A DNA stretch of 64,000 nucleotides from Alicyclobacillus hesperidum (GCF_900107035.1 NZ_FNOJ01000005.1:111101-175100); one strand, 5' to 3'. Positions 17,748 through 26,733 are shown, counted from the stretch's first letter. The notes: generated from the letters alone by a model not told the origin. A program made the numbers and translations.

Positions 17748-19277
17748 TCACTGGACGGCTGCGATGACAAGCTCCGGCCCCCCCTTGCCCGATTGCACCC
17801 ACAATACATAGGAACCACATGTCGAAAATTGTTGCAGAGGCGTTTGCAACTGCATCGGCTTTGCCGTGCCTCCAGACTTGATCAACGGCGCCATGGTCAA
17901 CTGCAGACCGCGACCAGCATTCGGTGTCGTCTCGAGCCACCATAAAGTACCGGACGCGCCTTCTGCGACGTAATGCGGTTGCCCGTCGACCGGCGGTCCT
18001 TGATAGCGCGTGACCTGCCCGCTTTGACTGATGCCATACCACGTCGATCCGCTGTTTGCAGAGGCGCGTTCAGGCTTGCCGACAATCCCTTGAAAGACTA
18101 GCCCATCCCCGACGACGCTGGGCCCTTGCATAAACCCGAAAGCTGCCGGTATCTGCCGCACCTCGGTCCAGGCTTGCGCCGGACTGCGGCCGACCAATGT
18201 ATACTCGCCGATGGGCGTACCTATCCACGCACCATCTCGATACATTCCTGATTGGATGGCAATTTGCCCGTGTCCAACAGCGACGACAGCAGACGTCGAT
18301 GGCTGTTGCGGGATCGACTTGACCAGTGCCGAACGTCCATTCGCCAGTAACAAAGAGTAGATCTGTTCGTCACTGATGCCGCCTGGCGCACGCCAGTTCG
18401 CCAGCACCACAAGCCACCCCGGAATCGCCACCAGCGACCAGTTGCTCAACTGCCATGCCGATTCTTCGACGCCCGAGGCGACCGGGGTCACAAAAGCCAA
18501 GGCGTAACGGCGGCTTGCCGTCGCCAGTGAACCTGGTGCTTGCAGCGGATAACGGCGCACCGCAATGGCGTAAGATCCGTTGCCATACTGCTGAATACTT
18601 CCGAGAAACAACGAACCTGACCCCACTGTCGCATGCGTGAGATCGACTTGTTGGCCTTGCGCCAATGAGTACAAACCCTTCAGTTTAAGCGGCAGCGAGT
18701 CAAACTGGATAGCCGCAGCCGTCTTGTCCTGGACGTGCGTCGACAGTTTGGCGCCGTAAACCGATTGCCATTCGCCAAACCCACCGTACACGGCAAGCCC
18801 CACACCGACAAGTGCCAGTCCTGCCGCACCAATCCGCACAAACCCCGGCCCGCGATGGTGCCTCAGCGCTTCATCAAACGCGATATTCGCGCGCATGACT
18901 TGTACGGCGCGAACAAGCAGTGGCCGCGGAACGCCAATAGCAGCTTCGGCCACCTCGGGCAACGCGGCCGTTTCGCCCGACTCGGGCCACTCGTCGAGAT
19001 CGTGCGAATCGTCCAGAGCCTCACCGACGTCGATGTGTGGTACCGTGGCCGCCTCCACTTGTTGCAAACAACGTTCGATCACGCTGTCGGGCATCGTCTG
19101 CACTTCGGAACGCCGAATTGTACGAATGGCGACGACAAAGACCTGTAAAAACGCGTCCTCGGCCTTCACGCGGTCGTTATAGCGATTCCAGAGTAATTCC
19201 CAAACCTGTGCGGCGAAGCGCTCGAGCAAGCGCTCGACCAACTGCCTGCGTTCACTGCCACTTAACCGCCTTTGCAC
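17748..19277 (-). CDS. Single-pass membrane protein with sigma-like N-terminus
   Basis: A 509-residue protein that I do not recognise as a named family. Residues 1-60 are cytoplasmic-looking and resemble ECF sigma region 2: the stretch RVKAEDAFLQVFVVAIRTIR recalls the usual AEDLxQEVFLxAxR pattern. A membrane segment spans about 146-166 (RIGAAGLALVGVGLAVYGGF). The outer 330 residues have repeated Gly/Trp-rich strands such as YRDGAWIGTPIGEYTLVG, consistent with a beta-propeller or similar sensor fold. No region 4 is visible. The GTG start at 19277 has AAGGAG upstream. It lies 12 bp before uvrC on the same strand. Confidence 0.75.
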   Translation of the reverse strand: MQRRLSGSERRQLVERLLERFAAQVWELLWNRYNDRVKAEDAFLQVFVVAIRTIRRSEVQTMPDSVIERCLQQVEAATVPHIDVGEALDDSHDLDEWPESGETAALPEVAEAAIGVPRPLLVRAVQVMRANIAFDEALRHHRGPGFVRIGAAGLALVGVGLAVYGGFGEWQSVYGAKLSTHVQDKTAAAIQFDSLPLKLKGLYSLAQGQQVDLTHATVGSGSLFLGSIQQYGNGSYAIAVRRYPLQAPGSLATASRRYALAFVTPVASGVEESAWQLSNWSLVAIPGWLVVLANWRAPGGISDEQIYSLLLANGRSALVKSIPQQPSTSAVVAVGHGQIAIQSGMYRDGAWIGTPIGEYTLVGRSPAQAWTEVRQIPAAFGFMQGPSVVGDGLVFQGIVGKPERASANSGSTWYGISQSGQVTRYQGPPVDGQPHYVAEGASGTLWWLETTPNAGRGLQLTMAPLIKSGGTAKPMQLQTPLQQFSTCGSYVLWVQSGKGGPELVIAAVQ

Positions 19278-19386
19278 ACCGCAGCTCCTTCTTCCCGTTC
19301 CAGAATTCCTAAACCATCATACCGAACCCTCGTCGGAAAGGACAGGACCAGCAATCGCCAAAAGTTTGCCATGAGTTTCTAAAAGC

Positions 19387-19420
19387 GCAAAAACGCGATC
19401 TCCTCAACGGAGACCGCGTC
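19387..19420 (-). terminator. Rho-independent terminator of the tRNA Gln-Glu-Lys unit
   Basis: An 11-bp stem with one G-U (393-403 with 409-419 of 19000) is followed on the minus strand by a TTTTT run. It begins a few bases past the tRNA-Lys CCA. Confidence 0.75.
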
Positions 19421-19425
19421 ATCTA

Positions 19426-19501
19426 TGGTGGGTCATGAAGGACTCGAACCTTCAACCTGCCGATTAAGAGTCGGATGCTCTACCAATTGAGCTAATGACC
19501 C
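19426..19501 (-). tRNA. tRNA-Lys (anticodon CTT)
   Basis: A 76-nt cloverleaf with encoded CCA. The acceptor GGGTCAT pairs with ATGACCC. The anticodon loop CTCTTAA gives CTT, reading AAG only. Third gene of a Gln-Glu-Lys tRNA transcript. Confidence 0.95.
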
Positions 19502-19510
19502 TCGACCTAA

Positions 19511-19583
19511 TGACCCTAAGGGGATTCGAACCCCTATTACCGCCGTGAGAGGGCGGCGTCCTGAACCATTAGACGATAGGGCC
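19511..19583 (-). tRNA. tRNA-Glu (anticodon CTC), CCA not encoded
   Basis: A 73-nt cloverleaf. GGCCCTA pairs with TAGGGTC (one G-U). The anticodon is CTC, reading GAG only. The bases after the discriminator A are TTAGG, so CCA must be added by nucleotidyltransferase, unlike the two flanking tRNAs. It is one base from tRNA-Gln. Confidence 0.93.
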
Positions 19584-19584
19584 A

Positions 19585-19658
19585 TGGCTGCCGAACTAGG
19601 ACTCGAACCTAGACTAACTGATCCAGAGTCAGTCGTGCTACCATTACACCATTCGGCA
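19585..19658 (-). tRNA. tRNA-Gln (anticodon CTG)
   Basis: A 74-nt cloverleaf with encoded CCA. TGCCGAA pairs with TTCGGCA (a U1-A72 start, as in many tRNA-Gln). The anticodon loop holds CTG, reading CAG only. First gene of the cluster, just downstream of gltX on the same strand. Confidence 0.94.
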
Positions 19659-19681
19659 ACGAGCGAGCGTCAACGGTATTA

Positions 19682-19710
19682 ACTATACTCACTGACGCCC
19701 ATTTTGTCAA
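19682..19710 (-). promoter_or_regulatory. Strong sigma-A promoter of the tRNA cluster
   Basis: On the minus strand TTGACA (19710-19705), exactly 17 bp, then TATAGT (19687-19682). The -10 ends 24 bp before the tRNA-Gln 5' end. It is near-consensus and lies between gltX and the tRNAs. Confidence 0.8.
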
Positions 19711-19795
19711 CCACTCTGCAAAACTTTTTATGGGTTACTTTTTCCGCCCCTCCGAAAAAGAGGGCCGTGCATCGTCAACCTAGCATGAACCGTCG

Positions 19796-21283
19796 TTACT
19801 TTGTCGCTACCGTCCCTGAAGCGATGCGCTCGGCTGCAATTTCAAGCCGCTGGCAAGCTTCCTCGCGACCAAGCATGGCGATCACGTCAAACAGCCCCGG
19901 ACCCACGGTGACACCGGTCAACGCCAGACGAACAGGATGGATGAGCTGCCCCGCCTTCAAACCAAGTTCGTCAATGAGGGCGCGAAACGACGACTCGATG
20001 ACCGGAGCTGTAAATGGCGCAACGCCGGCGAGTCGCTGTGCGACCGCCCGCAGCCTCTCAGGAGTGGCCGGATCGCTAAACTGTTTGCGTACACCTTTGT
20101 CGTCATAAGCCGTTATGCCTTCAAAATACGGGCGCATACCGTCGATCAAATCCGCGGCGTTGCGACTGCGCGTCTGCACAAACTCCACGACAGTCCGAAT
20201 CCAAGCCAACACATGCCGATCCACTTCATTCGCCGCAACATAGCCGAACCGGACCAATTCATCCCAGATTTGACCGACCACCACATCTGGCGATTGCGCA
20301 CGGAAATAGTGCGCATTCAACCATTCAAGCTTTTTCACATCGTAGACAGCCGCATGTTTCGCGACGCGATCCAGGCTGAACACTTCGATAGCCGTCTCTC
20401 GGTCGACAATTTCGCGATCGTCACCGGGTGAAAAGCCGAGTAGCAATAGATAGTTGACCAGCGCCTCCGGCAAAATCCCCATCTCTCGGTACTCGGAAAC
20501 GCTTGTCGCACCGTGGCGCTTGCTTAATTTACTGCGATCCGGCGCCAGAATCATGGGCACGTGCGCAAACGCTGGTGCCTCGCTACCGAACGCTTCAAAC
20601 AGCGTCACGTGCCGCGGGGTGTTTGATAAGTGCTCTTCAGCTCGAATCACGTGCGAGATACGCATAGCGAGATCATCCACACAGGAGGCAAAGTGGTAGG
20701 TCGGCGAGTCGTCAGCTTTCCAGACGATAAAATCGTCGATCTCGCTGTTCTGAAAGACAACATCGCCGCGAATCAGATCATGTACCACCGTCTCCCCCGT
20801 TGCATCCGTACGCAATCGATAGACATGTGGTTCTCCTGCCGCCAACCGACGCTCCCGTTCTTCGGCCGACAAGTCGCGACACCTTCCGCTGTAGCGCGAC
20901 GGCCGACCTTCTCGCGCCGCCTCCTCGCGATCCGCCTGCAACTGCTCTGCACTGCAAAAACATGGATATACTTTACCTTCGGCAATCAGCCTCTGCAAAT
21001 GGTTACGATAAATTTCCGTGCGCTCCGACTGCCGATACGGTCCATACGGTCCGCCACAATCAGGGCCTTCATCCCAGTCGATGCCGAGCCACCGAAAACT
21101 GTCGAGAATCTGCCGATATGACTCCTCCGTTGAGCGGGCTCTGTCCGTATCATCGATGCGAAGTACAAAGACACCTTGCTGTTGACGCGCAAACAACCAA
21201 TTAAAATAGGCCGTACGGGCACCACCGATGTGCAGTGCACCCGTCGGACTCGGCGCAAAGCGAACTCGAACCTGCTTGTCCAT
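19796..21283 (-). CDS. gltX: Glutamyl-tRNA synthetase
   Basis: A class I synthetase that charges tRNA-Glu with glutamate. In Firmicutes lacking GlnRS it also mischarges tRNA-Gln for GatCAB. The 495-residue protein has the HIGH-type motif PSPTGALHIGGARTAYFN and the KMSKS-type motif KLSKRHG. A central insertion has a CFC...C pattern near residues 110-140. It lies upstream of the tRNA-Gln and tRNA-Glu genes on the same strand, which places enzyme and substrates together. Whether it is discriminating cannot be judged by eye. Confidence 0.97.
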   Translation of the reverse strand: MDKQVRVRFAPSPTGALHIGGARTAYFNWLFARQQQGVFVLRIDDTDRARSTEESYRQILDSFRWLGIDWDEGPDCGGPYGPYRQSERTEIYRNHLQRLIAEGKVYPCFCSAEQLQADREEAAREGRPSRYSGRCRDLSAEERERRLAAGEPHVYRLRTDATGETVVHDLIRGDVVFQNSEIDDFIVWKADDSPTYHFASCVDDLAMRISHVIRAEEHLSNTPRHVTLFEAFGSEAPAFAHVPMILAPDRSKLSKRHGATSVSEYREMGILPEALVNYLLLLGFSPGDDREIVDRETAIEVFSLDRVAKHAAVYDVKKLEWLNAHYFRAQSPDVVVGQIWDELVRFGYVAANEVDRHVLAWIRTVVEFVQTRSRNAADLIDGMRPYFEGITAYDDKGVRKQFSDPATPERLRAVAQRLAGVAPFTAPVIESSFRALIDELGLKAGQLIHPVRLALTGVTVGPGLFDVIAMLGREEACQRLEIAAERIASGTVATK

Positions 21284-21344
21284 AGTTACCTCCTAGGGGA
21301 TAGCCAACCCGTCAAAGCACACAATACAGCTGAGGTGACAGCAC

Positions 21345-21674
21345 ATGACACGACGAGTCGATCCAAACCTTCGGAAAGTCGACGTCAGCCCGAACTCGGG
21401 CGCCTACGATCCTGGTCCACTCGACGAAGGTGTAACCGACTACCCAACAGCCGAATTATGGCAAGCCCAAGCGACGACATACGATCTCGCTGTCGAAGAA
21501 TTCCCAGAAGGGCCCTACGATGCGGCAACCAACGAGAAACGCCTTGGCAAGAGCTCTCCGTGGCTGGAAGGCCAAATGGTCAGCGGCCGCTTTCGCGACA
21601 GCAATCTGATTCGCTCGGACCGGCTCTCCGCTGCACACGAAAGCGACACCGATGATACCGTTGATCCCACCTAA
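21345..21674 (+). CDS. Small acidic hypothetical protein
   Basis: A 109-residue acidic protein that I do not recognise. It is rich in Asp, Pro and Tyr (SPNSGAYDPGPLDEGVTDYP) with no membrane segment or signal. Such small acidic proteins are common in spore formers, but no function can be assigned. The ATG has GAGGTG 7 bp upstream. It is divergent from gltX, with about 60 bp between them. Confidence 0.7.
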   Translation: MTRRVDPNLRKVDVSPNSGAYDPGPLDEGVTDYPTAELWQAQATTYDLAVEEFPEGPYDAATNEKRLGKSSPWLEGQMVSGRFRDSNLIRSDRLSAAHESDTDDTVDPT

Positions 21675-21802
21675 AAGCGAAGTTGAATGACGCCTTCGCC
21701 CTGCCAACCATTTTGTGGTATGGAACCCACCAGCCCCCGATTGCCAGTCTGTGCTTGGTACGGGTAACATCGTATTTGAAATCAGTACTCTGATTGAAGA
21801 CA

Positions 21803-21839
21803 CGGCCCCCTAATCTGGTTGGTTTACCACAGGGGGCCG
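21803..21839 (+). terminator. Hairpin between convergent genes
   Basis: A 9-bp GC-rich stem (21803-21811 with 21831-21839) and a 19-nt loop lie between the acidic protein gene and hisC, which converge. A T-run at about 21852-21858 follows on the plus strand at some distance. Confidence 0.45.
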
Positions 21840-21888
21840 CTGTGATTTTACGGCTTTTTTCTCCGTCAAACAAGCGAGATTGGTAACC

Positions 21889-22986
21889 TTAAGCGTGTGC
21901 GACAACCTCGCGCAAGGCGGCGATACACGCCTCATTCTCAGCCTCAGTGCCAAACGACACTCTCACATAGGATTCCAACCCTACAAATCCTGTTCGCACA
22001 AGAATCGCTTGCTTGCGCAAAGCCTCGAACACGCGCTTCCCATCTCCGACTTCAATGAGCGCGAAATTCGCCTCGCTCGGGACAACATGCATGCCCGACT
22101 CACGCAACGTCTCGTACTGGCGGCGGCTCGCCTGAACCAGCTCCTGTGAACGTTTCACGTGCTCTGCATCAGACAACGCGGCGACAGCACCAACTTGCGC
22201 GATGCGGTTGACGTTGAACGGTTCCCGCACGCGATGGACATAGGCGAATACCTCCGGATGGCCAATCGCATAGCCTACACGCAATCCAGCAAGACCGTAC
22301 AGCTTCGAGAATGTGTACAGAAGACACACGTTCGAGTGCCGTAACACCCCTGTATTAAACTGAAACCGTTCCGGGTCCGTGGCATAGTTATCATAGGCCA
22401 TGTCGACAATGACCAACACATGATCCGGCAAGTGCTCCATTAAGTGATCGAACTCAACCTGCTTAAGAACGGTTCCGGTTGGATTGTTGGGCGTGCACAG
22501 ATACAACAACTTGGTTCGCTCAGTCACCGCGGCCAGCAAAGCCTCGACGTCGTATGTAAAATCCGCCCGCAACGGTGCGAGCTTGACCGTGGCCTTCATG
22601 ACCTGTGCGCCAAACGTGTATTGTGAGAACGTCGGAAACGGCGTCACAATCTCGTCTCCCTCATCGAGAAACGTCTCCGACAACAGTTTGATGATGTCAT
22701 CTGACCCATTCCCGACGAATACTTGTTCAGGCTGCACGTGATGGTGCTTGGCAACGGCAACTTTGACCAAGTCACTGCCGCCGTCAGGATACAGGTGCAA
22801 CCTTGGCAACTCACGTTCCATCGCACGCAATGCCAACGGCGAAGGCCCAAGGGTGTTCTCGTTGGAATTCAGCTTAACAAGCGGGCGATTACCCAGTTCC
22901 TTTCGCAACTGTTCATCACTGAGACCTGGCTTATATGGCTCGATGTCCTTCAGATTTTGGCGAACCTGCACATTCGGATCAAACAT
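21889..22986 (-). CDS. hisC: Histidinol-phosphate aminotransferase
   Basis: A PLP enzyme converting imidazole-acetol phosphate and glutamate to histidinol phosphate; Bacillus-type HisC can also act on aromatic keto acids. The protein has 365 residues from the ATG at 22986, which has GGAGGTG 7 bp upstream; an earlier GTG lies inside that site. Motifs: VKLNSNENTLGPSP, LCTPNNPTGT, VIVDMAYDNY and TFSKLYGLAGLRVGY with the PLP lysine. It stands alone, outside a his operon. Confidence 0.93.
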   Translation of the reverse strand: MFDPNVQVRQNLKDIEPYKPGLSDEQLRKELGNRPLVKLNSNENTLGPSPLALRAMERELPRLHLYPDGGSDLVKVAVAKHHHVQPEQVFVGNGSDDIIKLLSETFLDEGDEIVTPFPTFSQYTFGAQVMKATVKLAPLRADFTYDVEALLAAVTERTKLLYLCTPNNPTGTVLKQVEFDHLMEHLPDHVLVIVDMAYDNYATDPERFQFNTGVLRHSNVCLLYTFSKLYGLAGLRVGYAIGHPEVFAYVHRVREPFNVNRIAQVGAVAALSDAEHVKRSQELVQASRRQYETLRESGMHVVPSEANFALIEVGDGKRVFEALRKQAILVRTGFVGLESYVRVSFGTEAENEACIAALREVVAHA

Positions 22987-23019
22987 GGTTGGCACCTCCG
23001 GCCTCTATACGTTATGTCC

Positions 23020-23048
23020 ATTGTAGCCCAGCACACACCTGACGTCAC
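23020..23048 (-). promoter_or_regulatory. Possible sigma-A promoter of hisC
   Basis: On the minus strand GTGACG (23048-23043), 17 bp, TACAAT (23025-23020), about 34 bp before the hisC ATG. Confidence 0.45.
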
Positions 23049-23055
23049 CTGTCGG

Positions 23056-23712
23056 TTACATCGGCATCGGCGGCGATTTCGGCAATTGGGTCGGAGTCTG
23101 TGTGCTTTCAGGCCCCTCTTCACGCTTCGTTGCACGCGATTGGCCTAATCCTGCAGACAAGGCGAACTTCCAGGCTTGTTCCGCTGTCATACCTGCTTCG
23201 CGCACCCGAGATCGGGGAACCATGACCGTCGCTCCAGCGAACTGAAATGCATTGGGCAGATACACCGCTACCAAATCCCCTGTTGGATCTATACTTTCGG
23301 GCAATTCTTCAGATGTGATAAAACCAAGTACGAGTGCACGCTCGTCTGGCCACTCAATCAAAACGGGCGTCTGAAACGCCTGGCGTCTGCGAAACAGGTT
23401 CTCGATAAGCTCCTTCGCCGTTGTATACAAGGACTTGATCACAGGGATGTGCATGAACAAAGTGTCCGCCCAGGACAGCAACACGCGACTGACGTAAATC
23501 CGAGACAGCAATCCCAGGATAAAAATCGCGACAATCACGATGGCAAAGCCGAGGCCAGGGATGTGCAGATAGGCCCAAGGCACATACCAACTGACCAAGC
23601 CGTCTACCTGATTGACCACAAATACGACGACCCAAACGGCGAACACAAACGGCAAAACCGTGGCAAGTCCGATACCAAAATGTTTTGCCGCTGCACGCAA
23701 CAGCCCCTTCAT
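23056..23712 (-). CDS. DUF502 family membrane protein
   Basis: A 218-residue protein with two membrane segments near the N-terminus (GIGLATVLPFVFAVWVVVFV and about residues 60-80, FAIVIVAIFILGLLSRIYV). The family core IPVIKSLYTTAKELIE, VLIEWPDERALVLGFIT and VAVYLPNAFQFAGATVMVPR follows. DUF502 proteins are widespread and of unknown role. The ATG at 23712 has AGGGGTGA upstream. It begins 13 bp after the Ca2+/H+ antiporter gene, so the two form an operon, which may tie it to membrane ion handling (inference). Confidence 0.88.
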   Translation of the reverse strand: MKGLLRAAAKHFGIGLATVLPFVFAVWVVVFVVNQVDGLVSWYVPWAYLHIPGLGFAIVIVAIFILGLLSRIYVSRVLLSWADTLFMHIPVIKSLYTTAKELIENLFRRRQAFQTPVLIEWPDERALVLGFITSEELPESIDPTGDLVAVYLPNAFQFAGATVMVPRSRVREAGMTAEQAWKFALSAGLGQSRATKREEGPESTQTPTQLPKSPPMPM

Positions 23713-23725
23713 CGCAATCACCCCT

Positions 23726-24790
23726 TTAAGCGGCTGCTGCCGGTAGACTGTAGAATCCGGCAGCGAGGACGAGATAAGCGCCAACCGCCATGGCGCCCTC
23801 GAGCCAGTTCGATTCTCCGTCGAGCATTAAAACAACCACGAGTAGCACGGCGGCAATCATGCTGACCAACTCGGGCCAGGTAAACATAAAGTTAAAAGGT
23901 ACACCGATGCACACGCCGACAAAGAATAGAACGGGGGCGATGAACATCGCCACCTGTAAGGTGCTTCCAACCGCAATTTCGACAGACAGATCCATGCGAT
24001 TTTTCCATGCCATCCAAACGGCCGAAGCGTGTTCGGCGGCGTTGCCGATAATGGCGACAACGACAACACCGATGAATAGCTCGCTCCAACCGAGTTGCGT
24101 CGCGATGGATCGCACGGTACCGACAAGCCAGTCGCTTTCGACGCTGACAAGTACGGTGGTCACGGCAAGTGTCAAAATAGCTGGCCAAAGCCTTGGTTGC
24201 GAACCTTGTGCTTCCTCCTGCTCGTGCCCGATATATGCGAACACGTCCCGATGCGTAAACAGGCTAAAGTAAAGGCCAAGAAGATAAACAATGAGCGATA
24301 CACCCGCAACGCCAAAGGACAACACAGACGAAACTGGATGAGCCGTGCGGGCAAACACTGTGGGTACGACAAACGCAACCCCGACACCCAGCATCAGCAT
24401 GGAAGCATTGCTACGAGCGACACGCACATTAAATTCTTGAATTGGGTGGCGGATGCCGCCCACAAAAAAGCTTAGCCCCAGTACAAAGAGAAGATTTCCG
24501 ACAACAGAACCGGTGATCGAAGCCTTTACTAAGGATGTTAACCCTTCGTGCAACGAGAAAATCCCGATAATCAGCTCAACGGCATTGCCAAACGTCGCTG
24601 ACAACAGTCCTCCCAAACGTGCACCAGCATGTGCGGCAATGGTTTCGGTCGCCTTCCCCATGAGCGCGGCAAGCGGAATAATAGCAATTGCGGCAGCAAA
24701 AAACTGCGGCATATCACCAAAGCGACCTACTTGTACGACAATGCTAACCGCCACGAGAGTGGCAGTGACAATGGACAATAAACGGTTCAA
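23726..24790 (-). CDS. Calcium/proton exchanger, CaCA (Cax/ChaA) family
   Basis: It exports Ca2+ in exchange for protons across the cytoplasmic membrane. It has about 11 hydrophobic segments and the two inverted alpha-repeat motifs GNAVELIIGIFSLHEG and GNAAEHASAVWMAWKN, each with the conserved acidic residue. I place the start at TTG 24790 (NRLLSIVTAT...), with GAGGTG 6 bp before it. This matches the N-terminus of B. subtilis YfkE better than the longer open frame. Length is then 354. Confidence 0.9.
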   Translation of the reverse strand: MNRLLSIVTATLVAVSIVVQVGRFGDMPQFFAAAIAIIPLAALMGKATETIAAHAGARLGGLLSATFGNAVELIIGIFSLHEGLTSLVKASITGSVVGNLLFVLGLSFFVGGIRHPIQEFNVRVARSNASMLMLGVGVAFVVPTVFARTAHPVSSVLSFGVAGVSLIVYLLGLYFSLFTHRDVFAYIGHEQEEAQGSQPRLWPAILTLAVTTVLVSVESDWLVGTVRSIATQLGWSELFIGVVVVAIIGNAAEHASAVWMAWKNRMDLSVEIAVGSTLQVAMFIAPVLFFVGVCIGVPFNFMFTWPELVSMIAAVLLVVVLMLDGESNWLEGAMAVGAYLVLAAGFYSLPAAAA

Positions 24791-24917
24791 ATCCGACACC
24801 TCACTCGAAACGACAAACGCTGTCTTCAACGTAACAGATTTTCCCCACAACTGCACATCGTCAGCAAGCGCGTCTAGGTGCTGTGTTACAATACGATTGA
24901 AGAACGGGGGAAGATGG

Positions 24918-25286
24918 ATGTATCAGTTTCCGAAGATCAAAATGCTACGCGGTGAACTGAAGCGCACGGAAATTCGCAATCAAGTCAAATATCAGTTGAC
25001 CACCAAAGAGTTTATTCAACAGCGTGGTCGAACAACCTATCGGATCGCGCTTGAGCATATTTTAGGATTCGTGGAGTGTGCCGATTCGGAATATGAACGC
25101 CATGCCAAGCCCGTGTACGGCACGAAACCCGATCGATTCGGAAAGCCATACAAAATTGTCGCGAACCTGATGTACCTGATCACGGAAAGCGGCGTGATCG
25201 AACAATCGCGCGTTTCCTTTTACACTCGTCTCTCGTCGCACTTTGCAAAGCAAATGGAAATTCTTCTTGGCTCGAACGGCACGTGA
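24918..25286 (+). CDS. Hypothetical protein, 122 residues
   Basis: I do not recognise this protein. From the ATG at 24918 (GGGGGAAG about 7 bp upstream) it is basic and soluble. It begins YQFPKIKMLRGELKRTEIR and contains KPYKIVANLMYLITESGVIEQSR. It lacks cysteines suitable for metal sites, except for one in GFVECADSEYE. The open frame extends upstream over the antisense of the exchanger gene, but that part has no start signal. It is divergent from the exchanger and convergent with the next gene. Confidence 0.7.
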   Translation: MYQFPKIKMLRGELKRTEIRNQVKYQLTTKEFIQQRGRTTYRIALEHILGFVECADSEYERHAKPVYGTKPDRFGKPYKIVANLMYLITESGVIEQSRVSFYTRLSSHFAKQMEILLGSNGT

Positions 25287-25290
25287 GCCA

Positions 25291-25515
25291 TCAGTAGTTT
25301 CGCCAGTCGTCTTCCTCCTGCTCCGACGGCCGTTTCTGTTGCTGGATTCGACGCACCACCCAGCGTATCGCAACGACGAGGACACAGAACGCGACGACTC
25401 CATACCCCACCCACATGAGCCAAGGTACGCCCAATCGTTGATGTAACCACGCTGCCAACTCATACGCGGCAATCGCAATTGCTGCAAACATCCAGTCAGG
25501 AAAACCGTAATTCAT
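25291..25515 (-). CDS. Small two-segment membrane protein
   Basis: A 74-residue protein with two hydrophobic stretches (WMFAAIAIAAYELAAWL and WLMWVGYGVVAFCVLVVAI) and a charged C-terminal tail rich in Arg, Gln, Glu and Asp. It overlaps the DUF72 gene by 4 bp in the stop/start manner, so it is translated with it. Function unknown. Confidence 0.75.
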   Translation of the reverse strand: MNYGFPDWMFAAIAIAAYELAAWLHQRLGVPWLMWVGYGVVAFCVLVVAIRWVVRRIQQQKRPSEQEEDDWRNY

Positions 25516-26414
25516 GAATATCCTTCACCGCCGTCTACAATGTGGTCGGGCAAAAGCGACAATTGCTCCGACTGCTGTAACATCGGGCGCGGACGCTTCG
25601 CCCCTCCGATCAAATCGAGCCAATCAAACGCGTTCCATACCGCGTCATTGTTAGAATTGTTGTTCATGAGGACATGAAACTCTTGAACCCCATTGGCAAG
25701 CGTAACGACGTCTGGCACAAACGATTCTAGTTCGGTGCGGCTGTATCGGTAGTCAAACCGCTGTTTGGAAGATGTCAGCCCCGGCTTGTCCCACATCTCC
25801 AGGTTCCGCCCGTGCATCCGCAAAATTCCTAATTGTGTATGCGTCACACGCGGCACATAGGGCACCGATTTGCGACCGGCTTGGGGTTCATCGCAAATAA
25901 CATGAACAGCGCCAAGCGACGAGATCCAAGCGATGGTCTTTTCGATCCGCTCGGGATCTTGAAACCAACTGCGTTCCCGAAATTCTACAGCCGCGTTCAG
26001 GGGCTGACAGAACGCCACCAACCGCTCAACGGTTGCTATATTCTCGCGCGTTGCACCGAACCACGGTGGAAACTGCAACAAGATGGCCGATATCGCCCGT
26101 CGTTCGGCAGCTGGGCGCAGTGATTCGAGAAACGCTCGGCCTACTTCTCGCCGCTCCTGTCGCGTCATACCATGCGCGTGCAACGTCATCGCAGCGGGTG
26201 CTTTCGCGTGAAAACGAAAATCTCCGTCAACCTGATCCAACCACCGCTCCCATGTCCGAGCGGCTACAATGCCATAAAACGTGCTGTCGATCTCGACAAC
26301 GGAAAAAAACGAAGCATAATAGCGCAAACGGTCCGCATTGGCCAACTGACGAGGGTAGAACGAATCGTGATCGGCAAATGCACACGTCCCAGCGCGTATG
26401 CGCAACCTCTCCAC
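25512..26414 (-). CDS. DUF72 (YecE-like) protein
   Basis: A 300-residue TIM-barrel-type protein of the DUF72 family, often annotated YecE/YunF. Family features seen are RAGTCAFADHDSFYP at the N-terminus, VVEIDSTFYGIVAARTWERW, KAPAAMTLHAHG, AVEFRERSWF and the C-terminal VLMNNNSNNDAVWNAF. The biochemical role is unsettled; some members are linked to DNA or RNA metabolism. A GTG at 26414 is the likely start. The next gene overlaps by 4 bp. Confidence 0.88.
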   Translation of the reverse strand: MERLRIRAGTCAFADHDSFYPRQLANADRLRYYASFFSVVEIDSTFYGIVAARTWERWLDQVDGDFRFHAKAPAAMTLHAHGMTRQERREVGRAFLESLRPAAERRAISAILLQFPPWFGATRENIATVERLVAFCQPLNAAVEFRERSWFQDPERIEKTIAWISSLGAVHVICDEPQAGRKSVPYVPRVTHTQLGILRMHGRNLEMWDKPGLTSSKQRFDYRYSRTELESFVPDVVTLANGVQEFHVLMNNNSNNDAVWNAFDWLDLIGGAKRPRPMLQQSEQLSLLPDHIVDGGEGYS

Positions 26415-26516
26415 CTCATTCCAACCTTCGCAACTTTGACCGCTTTCCTGTCAAATCGCTATAATAGTCATGGTTATTTGGCACAGCTACCCCAGCACTG
26501 ATAGGAGATGAGACAC

Positions 26517-26702
26517 GTGGCCAGCAACCAACACGCCATCCGCTGTCCGCATTGCGATCATACCTGGTTCCGAGAAGAACGCCAAGTGCAGCTTGACTCG
26601 AGCGTCGTCATACGACCCGACTTACCGGTACCGGGGCGCATCCTGCGCGAGCAATACCAGTACATCTGCACAAATTGCAACCAAGTGTTGCACCACGAAT
26701 AA
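26517..26702 (+). CDS. Small zinc-ribbon protein
   Basis: A 61-residue protein with two CxxC knuckles, CPHC near residue 9 and CTNC near residue 52, typical of a one-zinc ribbon. I place the start at GTG 26517, 9 bp after AGGAG; an ATG at 26508 directly abuts that site. Such ribbons often bind nucleic acid or act as accessory modules. No partner is evident. Confidence 0.75.
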   Translation: MASNQHAIRCPHCDHTWFREERQVQLDSSVVIRPDLPVPGRILREQYQYICTNCNQVLHHE

Positions 26703-26733
26703 AATCCTCGATTAACCAAAACGCATAAAACGC

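Noticed and set aside
24453..24917. Upstream extension of the 122-residue gene at 24918
   Set aside because: It is antisense to the well-supported Ca2+/H+ exchanger gene and lacks a start signal.
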